Shown here: positions 63,291-64,000 of the stretch, in pieces
How the letters are laid out: the number at the start of each line of letters is the position of its first letter
How positions within the stretch are numbered: the stretch's first letter is position 1
Notes under the pieces: generated by a model
What the model saw: only the letters and a program-made list of their open reading frames with translations
What the model was told of the DNA's origin: nothing
Database searches by the model: none
Source of the DNA: JAJNPS01 sp031378845
GTDB lineage: Bacteria > Pseudomonadota > Alphaproteobacteria > Rhodobacterales > Rhodobacteraceae
DNA length: 64,000 nt
NCBI GenBank assembly: GCA_031378845.1
Contig: JANNES010000004.1
Location: 62,001 to 126,000, forward strand
Direction: 5' to 3'
Position numbers and translations under genes: made by a program

Positions 63291-63937
63291 CCCTGCCCTT
63301 CCCCCTCGCGGCCGAAGCCGACGCGGAAGCGCGCGAAAAAGGCCGCCTCCTCTTTGCAGGCCCGGTCGATTTCGTCAAAGGCGTCGTGGCGATGTCCGGC
63401 CTGCCCCCCGCCGACCGACTAGAGGTCTGCTTTGCCGGTCGCTCCAATGTGGGCAAATCCAGCCTCATCAACGCGCTGACCAGCCGCAAGACGCTCGCCC
63501 GCGCCTCAAACACGCCCGGTCGCACGCAGGAAATCAACTACTTCGCCCTGGGCAGCGCGCGGTATCTGGTGGACTTGCCCGGCTATGGCTATGCCGAGGC
63601 CCCGGTGGCGGTGGTCGCCAAATGGCAGGCGCTGCTGCGCCAGTACCTGTCGGGTCGCGTCAGCCTGCGCCGTGCCTTCGTGCTGATCGACGCCCGCCAC
63701 GGCGTACTCGCCGCGGACGAAGAGATCATGGGCCTGCTGGACCGTTGCGCACTGACCTTTCAGGTCGTGCTGACCAAGACCGACAAGATCAACAGAGCCA
63801 CCCGCGATGCGACGCTTGAAAAAGTCCGCACCGCGCTGTCCAGACATGTGGCAGCCTATCCCGAGCTTGTCGCCACCTCGTCAGAAACCGGCGAGGGGAT
63901 CGAGACCCTGCGCGCCCTCATCGCCGGGCTTGTCTGA
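63287..63937 (+). CDS. yihA: Ribosome biogenesis GTP-binding protein YihA/YsxC (EngB)
   Basis: This is a 216-residue GTPase needed for 50S assembly. G1 is GRSNVGKSSLINAL, G2/G3 are NTPGRTQEINYF and DLPGYGYAEAP, and G4 is LTKTDK. The length and the FAGPVDFVKGV N-terminus match the family. The start overlaps the MOSC stop by four bases. The gene is complete within the window. Confidence 0.96.
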   Translation: MTLPFPLAAEADAEAREKGRLLFAGPVDFVKGVVAMSGLPPADRLEVCFAGRSNVGKSSLINALTSRKTLARASNTPGRTQEINYFALGSARYLVDLPGYGYAEAPVAVVAKWQALLRQYLSGRVSLRRAFVLIDARHGVLAADEEIMGLLDRCALTFQVVLTKTDKINRATRDATLEKVRTALSRHVAAYPELVATSSETGEGIETLRALIAGLV

Positions 63938-63950
63938 CGCGACGCTGCGG

Positions 63951-63979
63951 TTGACAATTCCCGCCGCCCGGCGAATAGA
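63951..63979 (+). promoter_or_regulatory. Candidate promoter at the right edge
   Basis: TTGACA (63951-63956), 17 bases, then AATAGA (63974-63979). Transcription would begin about seven bases on, very near the ATG at 63986, so the next message may have a minimal or no leader. Confidence 0.4.
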
Positions 63980-63985
63980 CGGCGC

Positions 63986-64000
63986 ATGATCACCACCCTT
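63986..64000 (+). CDS. Possible start of the next gene (partial)
   Basis: ATG at 63986 opens a frame reading MITTL before the window ends. Only five codons are visible, so no function can be given. The promoter-like hexamers just upstream are the only support. Confidence 0.25.

Overview
The window is GC-rich chromosomal DNA from an alphaproteobacterium, most likely a marine member of the Rhodobacteraceae (roseobacter group). The evidence is the sucC/sucD...sucA/sucB...lpd cluster, a tandem glycine riboswitch ahead of gcvTHP, the rpmH-rnpA-yidD...yidC-MOSC-yihA order, and a complete trimethylamine/TMAO catabolic set of the roseobacter type. Assignments rest on reading motifs and on family knowledge; no database search was run.

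Layout. 1-9.5 kb: TCA-cycle block (end of sucC, sucD, sucA, sucB, lpd) with unrelated small genes at every junction: a methyltransferase, a lipoprotein, a DUF805 membrane protein, an unrecognised protein and a MAPEG protein. 9.5-10.5 kb: about 1 kb with no intact gene, then tRNA-Ala(CGC). 10.6-16.4 kb (minus strand): tandem glycine riboswitch, gcvT, gcvH, gcvP and a nitronate monooxygenase gene broken by one in-frame TGA. 16.4-24.4 kb: MATE transporter, a glutamyl-tRNA synthetase, a metallopeptidase, an MBL-fold hydrolase, a PfkB kinase, an SDR protein, and two decayed genes (alpha/beta hydrolase; EEP-family nuclease/phosphatase).

25-51.8 kb is the main functional island: methylated-amine catabolism. 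tmm oxidises trimethylamine to TMAO, and tdm demethylates TMAO to dimethylamine plus formaldehyde. dmmDABC turns dimethylamine into methylamine, and gmaS makes gamma-glutamylmethylamide. mgsABC makes N-methylglutamate, and mgdABCD oxidises it back to glutamate with release of the C1 unit. Among these genes lie an XRE-cupin regulator, a GlxA/AraC-type regulator, an EamA exporter, a UspA protein, a truncated hemoglobin, two APC-family permeases, and a six-gene minus-strand operon in which one permease is encoded with three very small membrane proteins. GTTTC/GAAAC dyads lie before the XRE-cupin gene and between that operon and mgsA, and are good candidates for shared operators.

51.8-64 kb: a gene-free stretch with a short tandem repeat, tRNA-Arg(ACG), a sensor histidine kinase, an FAD disulfide oxidoreductase with a TVP38/TMEM64 membrane protein, and the rpmH-rnpA-yidD-yidC-MOSC-yihA block. 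That block is interrupted by a DUF900 hydrolase and a GGDEF-degenerate EAL protein.
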